Source of the DNA: Penelope pileata
Taxonomy: Eukaryota > Chordata > Aves > Galliformes > Cracidae
DNA: 64,000 bases
Direction: 5' to 3'
NCBI GenBank assembly: GCA_013396635.1
Contig: WBMW01003249.1
Location: 1 to 64,000, forward strand
Shown one piece after another: positions 47,901 to 59,700 of the stretch; the first letter of the stretch is position 1; each line of letters begins with the position of its first letter. The translations under genes were made by a program, and so were the position numbers. Below the pieces are notes generated by a model. The model was not told the DNA's origin. It searched no databases and saw nothing but the letters and a program-made list of their open reading frames with translations.

Positions 47901-50534
47901 GCTGGCTATCCCTTCCTCTCTTCCCTATCTGGCCTAATGGGACCGTAGATGCTCCTCTCTGTAAGTGCCTAAGCTCTTTCCTGATCTCCTTTCTTCATTT
48001 TTATCCCATTACTCCTCAGCCTTCCTTCCTGACATCCCTTCAGATAATGAGATATGGCCTTATGCTCTCAGCCCTACTGCACTCATGGCTTGTCTTCTCA
48101 TGTATTGAATTGATGTGCGTTACAAATGACAGCGTGACTGAGTTTTGTTCAGTTAATTATTTCACGCTCCTGAGCCTTGGTTCTTGAGCTCTTGAGGCTT
48201 CCTCCTGAGTTCTTGGTGTACCCTCCTTGCATGCTCTCTGAGGCCGAGCTTTTCAGTCAGCAGCTATGGGCGATGCACATTGTCTGTGTAGAACCTGTCT
48301 CTCCTCGGGTGCGCTGATGGTCTCTGGCTTTTTCGGGTTAGATGAGAGATCCGTAATTTGGTTGTAGCTGCCTATGAGATAACTGCTCCATCCTTCCCTG
48401 GAGAGAATGTGAACTTCAAGCCTCCAGCGAAGCCACATCAGGGAGAAGGAGCTGTTAGGGGGAATTCTGTGACAAGGGGTAGCAGCGGCTGTTCTGATGA
48501 CCATTCCTTCTTGGTGGGAACAGTCTTTGATAACAGCTGCCACCAAAGACCAGGGCCGGGAGATATTTTCCATGAGTAAGACACAGAGAGCACAGGAAGA
48601 CGAGGACCGAGCTTTGTGCACGCTCCAAACAGTACTGCTTTAATTTCTTCGTGGTTAAGTAAAAGGCAGTTATGTGGCACTGCCCTTCAGCCAGGCCAAC
48701 AGCACTGGTGGATGCTAGTTTTACACTCCTTGCATTTGTTTTGTCTCCTAAAAGACAAGCCTCTGGTTTTGCCTGGAGACTCCTCATATTCGAGCTGTCT
48801 TGAGGCTGAGCAGTAAATGGGACCGTGGGTCAGTGCTAATTTTTGTCATTGTCTGGGCTACAAATCCTGGCTGTCAGGTTTAGGGTCATTGCAACCAGGC
48901 TGTTACTGACCAGCATTTGCATTCAGCAAGGAACAGAGATGAGAAGAGCTAATTTCTTAGTAATTTGCTGACAGCAGATCAAAGCAAACCAGACCTGTGC
49001 CCTGCCTAGCTGGCTGGCACAGGAGGGTGCACCGGACCCAACCGAGCTGTGCGTGTGCCTCTGAGCTGTCACAGCCCACTGCAGCTCTTCTGCCCTTTCA
49101 CTTCTGAGCGGTCTCCCAAGGTGTCTGCAGCTCCCAAATGTAGGCAGTAGGTGCTCAGAGGAAGAGCTGCACCCCTCTCCATGAGCTTAGGGGTGCCAGT
49201 CTGTTCCTTCTTCAGTGCGTCCCCTTTTCTGTCCCCATCTGTGTCTGACAGCACTGCTGCCTGGACCTGACCAGGACTGGTTGCTTCCTTGTCATGCCCT
49301 GTTCAGGCTCACCATGTGCCTCCTCCTCCTCCTGCTCCTGAGCAGTTATGGTTGCTATTCTCTGGGTCCTATAGACCCAGGAGCTCCAGCATCACTTCAT
49401 GCATGCTCAGCAGCACGTCGGTCCCTCCACACAGTCGCCTTGCTTCACCTGATCTCCCTCTCCGTGTGCTGTCCTCCCATCCCTCCCGTGCAGAGCCATG
49501 CTGGGTCATCTCTTCTGTTGGCAGTGAACGTGTGTCCACTATGACTGAAATGTTCAGTGACATCTTTGACGAATTATGTCACCCTTGGACGCTGAAGTGT
49601 CAGAGAAATTGTTTCTTCTTAGCAGCAGGGAGTTGCAAGCTACATTCAAAGACTGTAGTGTGGGTTGCAAAGTCATTCCCTATCTTAACTTCCAAAAGGG
49701 CAAAACAGAAACGCCTTTGTGTCACCAGCGTGGCTTGTGCTCTCACATGCTCCATCCTTGTTAAGTCCAAGTGTTCATTGCTCATACGGTGCCATAGTGC
49801 AAGTCATTGAGCCTTCAATGCGAACTCGATCCATTCTCGTTGGCTTTGGTTCTGTCTTCTCCTCCCTGAATGACTCTGTTCCTCTCAGCAAACTGACGCA
49901 GCATCCTGCTACCACCTTCACAAGGGATGTAAGAAGCCCTGGCCTGGCCACCCTCGTCCCGCTCTGCTCCACTGTGGAACAAATCTCCCCTGCCCCCTCA
50001 GTGAGATTCTTCTGGGGCCCTCTGTTTCTCCTGGTGATCCCATCCTCTCCCTTCTGGGGGTCAGCCCCCTCACACCCTTTCTCTGCTCTACTCTGCTTGC
50101 TCCCTAACCTCTTGCTGTGCTGCAGCCCATCATGTTTGCAGTGCAAACATCTCTGTGCCTTGAGAGATGCCCTCAGACTGCTGCCCCGTCTCCCTCAGGC
50201 CTTCTCCTCCTCTCTCCACAGCCACTTTGTCTCTGTCTCCTGTCCCACTCACTCAGCACGGAGCTCTGTGTCCAGATTCCCCATGACAGTTTCAAGGCTA
50301 CGCTCAGTCTCCATCTTTCCTCTTCCTCCTGGCCTCCACACATTCACCAGGCTGGCTTCTTCTGATCCTTCTGGGGTTCTCTGATGTCCTTTGGTTTTCT
50401 GCCTGCCTTTCTCATCTCTGCTTCTCTGCCTCTTCCTTACGCCTGTCTCCCTCTCCTGCGGGATGCCCACAGCATCCTGCCCTTCAGCCCTTCCTTTTCT
50501 GCTGTCTCACATTATCTCTGGGTAATCACCACCA

Positions 50535-50615
50535 CCCACTAACTCCAACCACTATCTCTATGGTGACTCTCAGATCTACCGTGCTGTGCCAGACTTGTTT
50601 CTTTCCTTCAAAAAA
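50535..50615 (+). mobile_element. Possible ancient L2/L3-like LINE scrap (RT motif C region)
   Basis: One frame reads HYLYGDSQIYRAVPDLFLSF. It resembles the YADDSQIYLS-PDL segment of old amniote L2/L3-type LINEs, with one of the two aspartates missing. The surrounding 500 bp are pyrimidine-rich, as the sense strand of those LINEs often is. Nothing else in the neighbourhood extends the match convincingly, so this is a weak call. Confidence 0.3.
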
Positions 50616-52847
50616 ATGAGCCAGTCTGGCTGATGTGTCCTGGTGGAGGTCTGGCTGGCATCTCCTGCTGGAGGTCCAGCCCAACACCCAGTTTTGGCAC
50701 AGTGAGCACAGAGTTCATCACCTCTCACTGTAGCCTTTCCCCGAGCAGCCAGCCCTGTGCTGTGCTGCTCTGCACCCTCCATCCCTGCTGTGTCTGAGTC
50801 CCATGCGTTCTCTTCATTTGGTGCCTCCAGATAAAGCCTTCCATGTTAATTCCTCCAGCAAGAATTCTTGTCTGGGCTCAAGTACATTGCAGTTTAAATC
50901 CCACCATGCGTTTTTCTCCAGCATGCCAACAGGCTAGGGGATGCTCACCATGCTGCTTCCCTTTTGCCTTGAGTCTGTATCACCTCGTCCTATGCCACCC
51001 CTGCTAATCTCTCCTGTACCACTGGGAGCATGAGCCATTTGTCTCCACTTGGAGAGGCCTCTACAGCCAGACGCAGTTTTCCTGTTAGTGTCCAAATCCT
51101 TTCTGGATACCTGTACACTTGAGAAGCAAGGTTTGGGTCTGTTTTCCAGACATTCCTCTTTGTACTCTCTCCCCAGCTGCATTCCCGACATCCTCCCTTA
51201 TCCCAGCAACTCCTTCCTCCCCTCAGGCTTTGCCAACCTGCCGGGGCTGCTCTCCATCACCCTGGGCACTGCACCTGGCTCTGAGTTTCTCAGGACACCA
51301 AGCAGCTTTTTTTTGAGCAGCACACATACATAAACTCATAGTGAAACAAGTAATAAATAGAATTATTCATGTCTTGATCTTCATTTCTTCTTGGGCATTT
51401 GGGGCTGAGGTGTGGCTTGGGAGGGCTGTAAAGTAGGCAGGATGACGGAAAGGACATTGCCCCACAGAGCCAAAACATTCAAGATTCAGCAGCCCTACTG
51501 CTGGGATCTGGAGGCATTCTAGCCTTTGGCAGAGATGAAATGTGTTTTGCCTCCGCAGCAGCGTGGTGCCTTTCGAACAAAGCCCTTCCCTCGGCTTCCA
51601 CTCTGCTCTCTGTTCTCCCCACGTGCCTCTGGGCTGCAGTCTGCATTACTGACAAATAACCCCTCAAACTTCAACTTAAGAAGAAAAAAACATTTTGAAG
51701 CTGATAGGCTTTCAGAGAGCATGCATGTAGCCATCACCGATCTGCAAAGGGAGTCAGGCACCCCTGGAACCTGTGAGAGGAAATTTTCTGGGTTGAGAAA
51801 GCCTCTGGAGGGTGCAGAGAGCACTGCGGGCTCGTTGTGCCCCTCTACTTGGTCACTTCCCCTTGGGGATGGACTGGATTCTGTATTCAGGGCTGTGAAG
51901 GCAGCTGCACTTTTGCTGAATCTGCTGCAAGAAGGAAAAAAATGTGTATTTCCATTTTCCTTAGAGAATTAAGCTTTTTCCTCAGAAAGACAAGCTTCCC
52001 ATTTTCAAAGCACTAGAGGGAAGTGCCAAGAAAATAACGATGTACCTTGTGCCCACCATGTCCCTCAGGCCTGACACGGAAGCTTCTGAGGCACACAGCA
52101 GTGACAGGGCCGGTGTCCAGGGGTGAGCACTGCTCGGGTCTCCAGACACCTTATTGCCATACGCGGCAGCCCTGGTTCAGCCCCCCAGGCTTCCTGAGTC
52201 AGCGGTCATCGCCTCCAAAGCCACAGCTAGTGCACGTGCAATGAGGAGACCAAAGTCACAGGCAGAAGTAAGCAAAGAGCTGAGCCTAATCTCTGCAGGG
52301 CTGTAAATGCAACCAGTGTGGCAGATAGTCAGAGAGTTAAGCAGGCCCAGATTAGGAAAAGCTGAGAAACTTTGATGTGGGGTGTGGGACATGATGCTGA
52401 GGCTCGAGACCCGTGGACACCAGTGCTCTCCATGGGGCTCCCGGGGGTGTGGGGCGCCAGGCCCTGGCAGAGGGTGGCAAGACATGGGCAGGTGCAGGGC
52501 CAGCCATGCAGTCTCCCTGGATGGCAGCACGCTGGGCTGACAACACAAGAAACGGTGTCCCTGAGCCCGGCACGTGCCTGCAGCCAGCTCCGTCTCACGG
52601 GGGAACATTTCCGAGCGTGGGGAGCCCCGGCACCAGCCTGGCCCTTCACAGAGCCTCGCGATGCCGGCGCTCCCTGGGCTGCCCCTTGCCCTCGCCCCCG
52701 TCACAGCATTCTCCGTCGCCGCAGCGCAGCTGTACGCAGCCAGCGGAGGGGAGCTGTGCCGGCCCAGCTCTGCTCCCTGCCCTAATTTCCTTGTGGAAAT
52801 CCCAGAGTCTTCTCCAGATCCAGCTCTGGTTTTGAGAGCAGCCATCT

Positions 52848-52926
52848 CTCGCTCTCTCCCGCTCCCTCTCTCTCTTTCCTCTTCCCTCCTTCTGCTCTCC
52901 TTCCTCCTCCTCTCCCTCCCTCCTCT
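52848..52926 (+). repeat. Polypyrimidine tract ending at the N gap
   Basis: The tract is almost pure C/T over 79 bp, with only three interior G. Such tracts can form triplex DNA and often break sequencing reads, which fits the N run that follows directly. Confidence 0.9.
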
Positions 52927-53005
52927 NNNNNNNNNNNNNNNNNNNNNNNNNNNNNNNNNNNNNNNNNNNNNNNNNNNNNNNNNNNNNNNNNNNNNNNNNN
53001 NNNNN
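52927..53005. other. Assembly gap, 79 N
   Basis: The unknown sequence is flanked by a polypyrimidine tract and a GC-rich, G-run-containing tract. The true length may differ from 79. Confidence 0.98.
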
Positions 53006-53170
53006 CCGAGGGTGTGGGGTGGAGCCGGGCCCGGGCCCGGGCTGGACGGTGCGGGTGGGGGGCGAGGCGGTGCGGGGGCCGCGCTGGATGGTGCGGGGCG
53101 CAGAGACGGACAGTGCCGGCATCCGGCCGGATGGTGCTGAGCTGGGCTGAGCGGTGCTGGGGCCGCGCAA
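53006..53170 (+). repeat. Degenerate GC-rich minisatellite-like tract with G runs
   Basis: Repeated GGGCCC near 53027-53041 is followed by imperfect repeats of a GGAYGGTGC-type core at irregular 30-45 bp spacing (near 53043, 53088 and 53128). Several runs of four or more G (53056-53061, 53078-53082) could support G-quadruplexes. Confidence 0.6.
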
Positions 53171-53440
53171 ACAAGGAGTTAAGTATCTGCGGAGCAATCG
53201 GGCTCCGTTTGTGTGTGTGATCCCGGACCCACGGGGGCGTGGCCCTCAGCCCCCCACGGGTGTCGGTGCCGAGCGGTCGCGGAGCGGTGGGGAGGCCGAG
53301 GCGTGCAGGTGCCAGGTGCAGCGTGTCGGGGCTCCGCGATTGCGCAGGGGTGTGAGAGAGCCACAGCGAAGCGTGGCCTTGTCACTGTGTCCCTGCGAAG
53401 CACATTGCTCTTGTGTGTGTGCGTGAGAACCCCAGGCTGA

Positions 53441-53466
53441 GGGTGTGTGTGTGTGTGCGTGCGTGT
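53441..53466 (+). repeat. (GT)n microsatellite
   Basis: A run of GT dinucleotides grades into GCGTGCGTGTG. It is alternating purine-pyrimidine and potentially Z-forming. Confidence 0.9.
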
Positions 53467-53579
53467 GGGAGCCACTGCGGAGCCGCTGTGTGCGGCTGTG
53501 CCGGGGCGCGAGCTCGCAGCGCGGCAGGATGTGTGCAAGACGCAGAGCTGAGCATGTCCTCCTTTCCGCGTGCGTGCAA

Positions 53580-53770
53580 ACCGCATTGAGCCTGTGTGGG
53601 AGCAGCGCCAGCCCCAGCGTTCACGTACATGTGCACACTGGTGCATACGTGTGCACTGCTCCGCCGGGGTGCAGCAGTGCGTGCGGCTGTGTCGGTGGTG
53701 GTGCTTGGCTGTGCATGGGTTGCAGCGTGTGTGCTCCCGGGTGTGTGCACCTTGCTGTGTGCTGGGGGCT
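53580..53770 (+). repeat. TGTGCA/GTGTGC-rich cryptically simple region
   Basis: Many scattered TGTGYR words (for example 'tgtgcacactggtgcatacg' and 'gtgtgtgcaccttgctgtgt') appear without a fixed unit. This is cryptic simplicity downstream of the CpG island. It also explains the long overlapping frames rich in C, V and H here. Confidence 0.6.
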
Positions 53771-56700
53771 GCGGCTGCATATGGGAAGCACACAAACATG
53801 CTGGAGAGAGCAGGCATGTGTGGGAAAAGCAGGGGAGGTGGAGGCCACTCACCAGCAGCCGTGTGCCACCCGCTTTCCCCGTGGGCGGCAGACAGCACCT
53901 GGCGGGGCTGCCCGTGCTCTGGGCTCGCTCAGGCCGTGCTGCGTGGCTGCTGCACTCGCGGTGTGCATCCCACGGAGCAGGGAGGCTGAGTTCAGCCCTC
54001 TGCCACCTCCCCCATTGGCAGCAACTGTCCCCTCTGCTTTTCCCAGGATGGGCACAGGCCCTGGCACACGGCAGGCAGGGGGCCAGCCCGAGCCTCACCC
54101 TCTGCTGCCCACCAGGCTTTGCTGTGCTGGCTGAGGTGCTCCTGCTCTGTGCTGGATTGGGCACGGAGGGGCTGCAGGAACAGGAGGGCCGTCGGCAGCG
54201 AGCAGTGGGGCTGGGCAAGGTGCAGGCAGCACCCTGTGGGTGCCCCCCAGCTGCAGCTGTGGCATGTGCCAGCCCTGTGGCTGTGGTCGAGTCACTGTCT
54301 CCGCGTTTTAGGAGGCAGACAAGAGTATCCACACGTGCTGATACCCTTCCAGGAGAGAGATGCCATGGAGCAAGCTCCCTTGCAGGCCTTTGCCATGACG
54401 CAGTTTGGAAATGCCAGTCCAGGATAAGGCCCAGGCAGGAGCCAGGTTTGGAGCCTGGTTGCCATCATTTTGAGCAGAGTTTGGCAGAAGCTGTGTCCCT
54501 CAGTGACCTTCCCAGCACCATGCCCCCACCCACGTGCCCGTGGTGGTGTGCTGGGTCCTGAGCATCTCGGAGTGCCTCTTGCAAAATGGACTCTTGCAGG
54601 CTCACACCCCGCCTCCGACCTGCTCCTGGGGTGATGCAAAGGCAGAGCCAGCCCAGACCTTCCTGCGAGAAGCAAACACCTGACCTGGGCCACCCTCTGC
54701 TCCTGAGGCACGGGGCTGCTGACACCTGAGTGACACGCGGCTTTTCCGGGCTGGGGCTCGGCGTGTGCAGGGCCAGGTCTGATCTGTGCAGAGATGTGCT
54801 CCCTCACACTTCTGTGGACATGACGTACCGCTACAGCTTGAATTACAGCTCTGAGTGGTGAAGGAACAGAGAAATCCAAGGGACATGTGCTGCTCTGGAG
54901 CAGGAGACCTTTGTGCCTCCTTACAGCCTCGCGCCAACCCAATGGCACTGGGCTGAAATTCACCCTCAGAGCATAAACATCTGGCAAGCTAGAAAAAAAT
55001 GTAAATCAAATAAACATCAGTAGTAATTGGAGACCCATTTTGAAATTGATTTGATACCTGCATGCCTCTCAGGCAAGCTTTTCTCATGTTAACCATTGTG
55101 CAACTTTGCATGAAAAATGAGGCTTTATTTGCAGTCTGGGTAATAGCAGCGCAGCATAGACAGAACCGAACACGCTGTGTCCCCTGTAATCTGTCCGCAA
55201 TCAGCCTTCACCCAAGCACTGAACTGAGCTGCAGTCATCAGAGAAAAACAGTCCTGGATCCAGATGGCAGCCTGCTTTCCTTGGTGCCACAGCATCCCTT
55301 TGCCATCCGCAGAGGAGGGGAGCAGAGTGCTGGGAGGTGTCCCTGGGAGGACCATGGTGCCTGCAGCTACCATTGTCCCCACTTTTGCTGCCCATGGCTC
55401 AGGTCAAAGCCATCAGCTTAGCAGCATCAGCCACAGATGAGGCAGCACCTATTTGCCTGAAGCTGTGCTGGCTTCATGTTTGCTTTTGGGCGCAATTCAA
55501 GGTGCTGGTTTTGAGCTCTGAGCTCGGTGTTGCTGCTCTCCTTACCATCGTCCAGCCTGGATCCGTAACACGGGGCTGAGGCTGCAGCTGGCAGGAGGGC
55601 TCTGGCCAGCTCAGCTGGCCTCTGGCTCATCCCTGCAACCCTGGGCAGTCCTTTTGGCTTCAGGAACACGGGTGAAGTGTGCCAAGTTCCCCTGGGTCAG
55701 GCTGAGCAGGCACCCACCCAATCTTGGGGCTCTGGGCTTGCGGAGGGGACTCTTATCCACAGGGGTTGCAGGCAGACCATGGGCCGTAGGTGGAGGAAGC
55801 TGGGACGGTCATAGGGTGTTGCTTTGATCAGGGAGTTAGCTCGATTAGTCTTAATTTTGCAGGGTGATTTAGGTTTATGCAGAATAGATGAACATGAAGA
55901 TTCAGCTCCTGTTCTTAGGGATGGGACGGGGATGCCAGTGAGACCCTCGGCACAATGGGATTTGTACCGGTCTTTCTCATCTTGGACTTAATGTTGTGTC
56001 CCATTATCCGTGGCATAAAAATGGCTATCGTCCCAGGACCCGGGCTCCTGGGAGGGGCCCAGGAGCTCTGAAGAGCAATGTTGGCAGGTGCGGGTGGGCA
56101 GAGATCTGCCCCGTGGGCAGTGCAGGTAGCCAGCAGCTCGTGTGTGCATAGAATATATGCAAGGCAGGAGTACTGAAACTACTCAGCATTGGCTTAACCC
56201 TGCTCTCAGAAGTACGAGACCTATGATGGGTGTCATGGAAGTTCCTTTACATCAAGTATGTAACAACCAGATCCCTCAGCCACTTGTTGCAATGTGTCTG
56301 GCAGGACAGGGGCCACACACACCGCTTCCCGTGCAAGATGAGAAATGCCTGACAGCAGTGGTCCGGCTGCTGTGGTCTCTGTGCATGGTCAGGGGGCCTG
56401 GACCCTCCCCAGCCTCTCCCCTGTTTGTCATCTCTCAGGTACAGCAGGGTATTTTCTTCATACACATTAGATGGATGAGGAGCAGGCACTGGAGGTGAGT
56501 TATTGTCACTGGGAAAAGCATGTGACAAATGTCCCCAGGATATTTCAGGGGACTTGCTTGTGCCTGAGGAGCCTCAGGTCCGCCTGCTTTGGTGTGAGAA
56601 GCCCCTCTGCTCCCTGGGAGGACAAGGGAGGGCTGCCTGCCTGCCTGCCTGCCTGTGTCGGGCTTGTTTAAGTCATCTCAAAGTCCTCAGCTGCAGACTT

Positions 56701-59700
56701 GAGAGCCTCCCTGTTTCCTTTGCAAGCAGCCTCTTGGTGCTAATGCTTTGTGCCATACTCTTATCTCCATCCTGCCCCCAGCCCTCCTCTCTCCTCTGGC
56801 ACCTCAAGAGCTTGCATGGCCCATGTCCCATACCCATTGGCCACCCCTAGCCCTCCTCTGGGGCTGTGCACAGGATGTGCCCTGCTGCCCCTGTGACAGC
56901 ACTGCCATGGTGTGCCCTGTCCTCGTGTTCTGCCACCCTCCACTCTCAACCCTGCTGTGCAGCTGCCAGCTGCGACGGTGGCTGCTGGGGAGGCTGCCAG
57001 GGGCACCCTGCTGGGCAGGGGCCCCGTCCTGTGGCTCCATCAGCAGAGCAGAGCCCCACAAGATATTTATAGGCTCTGTAATGTTATTCCCCTGCCAAAC
57101 TATTACTGAAATAGGTTCAGTGTGTGCCACAGAAGAGAGGATTTTAATGGCACTGTTTCTTTGCTGCAGGGATGAAGTTGGTGCTCCCTCACTGTTTCCC
57201 TCATCCCATTAACCCTTTCCACACAGAGCAGCCACGAGGGGACAGCCGGTTGAGTGGCTGGCACGGTTCAGCACCTTCTGCCACAGTGGCCTTGGTGACA
57301 TGGGCAGGTCCTCGAGATGGGCGTGGAGCAGTGCCGCCACCCTGTGCTGCAGGCAGGTCCAGCTGCAGGGACAGGGGCTCCTTTGGATCCCTGCAAGCCC
57401 CTGGGACGTACCAGGGTTTGCTGGGACAGCCCCAGCTCCTTCGGCCGCCCTCCTGGGGCTGCTCTGGAGGGGGTCAGGACTGCCCCAGTGTGCGAAGCTG
57501 AAGGGACGCTCTCTGAAGCACAAGATTCTTTCCAAGAGATTTTCATGTTCTGAACACGAAGGAAATTTTCCAAATGATCAAGAAGTGGTCGGTTTGGCAT
57601 TTTCTAAATGAAACACCCTCCTTTTCTCTCAGCTAGACTCTGCTGATGGTTTTGGAAGACGCAGAAGTTGGGTGAATCATTTCAGCAGTGTTGCAAGGAA
57701 GCGTTTCAGTGGGCTGAAGCACAAACGAGTTCTCAGCCAGGAGGTTCATGAACATTTGTGCCATTCCCTGTCTAGTCCGATGTGCTGTGGGTAACAGCCT
57801 CTGGTGTGGGAAAACCATTTCCGTGCCAGATGTCAGCCTGGGCAACATCCCATGTGACGTGGTGCCACGAGGTTCTCTGACGGACAGCCCTACCGCAGCA
57901 CGACAGCCTCGGTTTTCTCCCACAGCTGAGCAGGAGGAGAGGGCCCCTTCCTCCTGCCGGGGGTCACTGATGGGCCTTTAGGGACTGGTCCCTCTCACAG
58001 TGGTGGCAATGCTTGCTGAAGGCCCGCGTGCCCTCCGCGGTGAGATGTGGGGGAGCCGGGCTGGGTAGGAATTGGGCACCTGAGCTCTGCTGAGTGCTTC
58101 AGCCATGTCTGGGCATTGGCCAGGTCCTTACTCAGTTGCCCCAGTCCCAGAGGGTCAGAAAGGTCTGTCTGTGGAGTCTGAGCCCTGAAGGCAGTGTGCC
58201 GAGGAGACTGTCTGCCAGCTGTCCTCCAGCGCAGGAGCAGAGGTGGCCGTGGCTGCCTTGAGGTTGCAGGCTTTGAGACATGGGTAGCCACGTCCCTGGC
58301 AGGGGCTGTGCACCATGGGGGACACCAGGGCTGCCTGGGGCTTACAAATGGTAACTGCTTGGGATACTTGGAGGAGCAGCTCTTGTGTAGCTGGTAGCCA
58401 TGCAACCCCTGTTCTTGAAGTCTTGAACTCTCCCCTTGTCCTCTGCTTGCAGTTGGGAATGGAAACCTTCCCTTCCCATCGCTCCCGGTCCCTGGCTGCC
58501 CCCAGTGCTGCCCAGGAGCAGGGGCTCGTGGCTGATGGCCACCCCACAGTGCCACTGACAGTAGCTGGGCCCTCGTGGAGACAGATTGGAAACTGGGAAC
58601 CAATGCAGTAAAGAAGATATATCCTTCCCACACAGCCCAGCCTGTCTTCCTCCCTCTGCCAGCGCTGCTGCCAGGGAGCTGCAGGCACGCTGAGCCCAGG
58701 TACCAGGCAGCTGGCACGGCAGTGCTGCCTGCAGGAAGGAGAGCCAAGGGCAAGGGCAGGGACATGGACAGAGCTGACAGCCTCAGGAAGGCTTCTCCTG
58801 TGGGCACCTCCTGGCCTCTGTGGGCCTTCCTCTGCCTCCTGGTTCAGAAAGCTGCCTTTTGGTGGGGGTTGCTGTGCCTGGGGCACTGGTGGCAGCTGAA
58901 AGGCTCTGGGGGCTACCTCCCTTCCCTGCCCTCCTCCTGCCCACCCCTTGTTGGCCTCCACCTTGGCTTGCAGCCCCCTTTGCAGGCTGCCCAGCCAGCT
59001 GGCCTCTCATCCTTCCCTCCCAGGTGTTTTGCGGATGGTCATTCCTCTCCCTGTAGTGGCTGCATATCCTGAGATCAAGTGCTAGTGCTCTCCTCCTCCT
59101 TGCTGTGCTGTCCCCTAGTACAGACCATTCAGCTTGCTCCTCCTCCTCCTTTTCCACTTCATTAATGAGTTTCTTTGCACTAAGAAGTTGTGATAGCTGC
59201 TGGGGGGCCCAGGAGGATGGGCTGCACTGGGGACAGCTATAGGGGAGCCACAAGCCTAGTTCCCATCAGCCTGGGCCTTAGGGTGCTGGGTGCTGGCTTG
59301 GGGTGCTGCCATGGCTGCCTGGTGCTGGCCAAGCTGGCTGTGCAAGGCTGCAGGGAGGTGGCAGGCAGGGTGCATTTTGTGCTGCTCACCTGCAGTCGCA
59401 GGAGGTAGTGAGCCAGCCCTGGGAAGCTCCCAGCTGCTCCGCTGCGGTGTTGCACCATCCCTGTTGTGCACAGAACTCCCCACCCTGCTTCAGGGCTTCT
59501 CCTCCTGGGCAGGGAACATGCAGCCTTGGGGCTGCCCTCCCCGTTCCGTCCTCGCTGCAAAGCTCTGTGTGGCCACTGAAGCTCCTGTGAAGGCCCCTGC
59601 ATCTCGCAGCAGTTGTTGCACTGACCTTGGTGGGTTTCAGACCCGGTGGGCACTGTACAGGCCCAGGGCAGGCTGCTGCCCCCACCCAGCAGCTACTGCC

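Larger units (their letters stand above)
43485..52559. other. 9 kb without a recognised gene
   Basis: This is mixed DNA with no CR1, LTR or mariner. Notable pieces are a short AT-rich hairpin area at 44090-44146, a perfect CRE palindrome at 44981-44988, and a strongly pyrimidine-rich + strand at about 49950-50560 that ends in a weak ancient-LINE-like motif. Long frames here are explained by that strand bias. Confidence 0.45.
52560..53720. promoter_or_regulatory. CpG-rich island, candidate promoter region
   Basis: This is the densest CG-dinucleotide stretch in the window, clear on both sides of the 52927-53005 gap. Bird CpG islands of about 1 kb usually mark gene starts. I see no TATA box or certain first exon. 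A hydrophobic leader-like frame starts at 52661 but has no family match. Direction of any transcription cannot be decided. A host gene may begin here and extend out of the recognisable sequence. Confidence 0.5.

Noticed and set aside
49719..50384. 221-codon S/L/P-rich + frame
   Set aside because: It is explained by the C/T-rich strand, which yields S, L, P and F codons without stops.
52661..52920. Signal-peptide-like start in the CpG island
   Set aside because: The hydrophobic stretches come from GC-rich and CT-rich sequence. There is no protein match, and the frame runs into the N gap.
53596..54561. 321-codon + open frame downstream of the CpG island
   Set aside because: It is rich in C, A, G, P and H with no domain. 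It runs through TGTG-rich simple sequence and overlaps long frames on the other strand, so it is a composition artefact.
56633..56655. (CTGC)n as a functional element
   Set aside because: It is a short ordinary microsatellite, listed only as a repeat.
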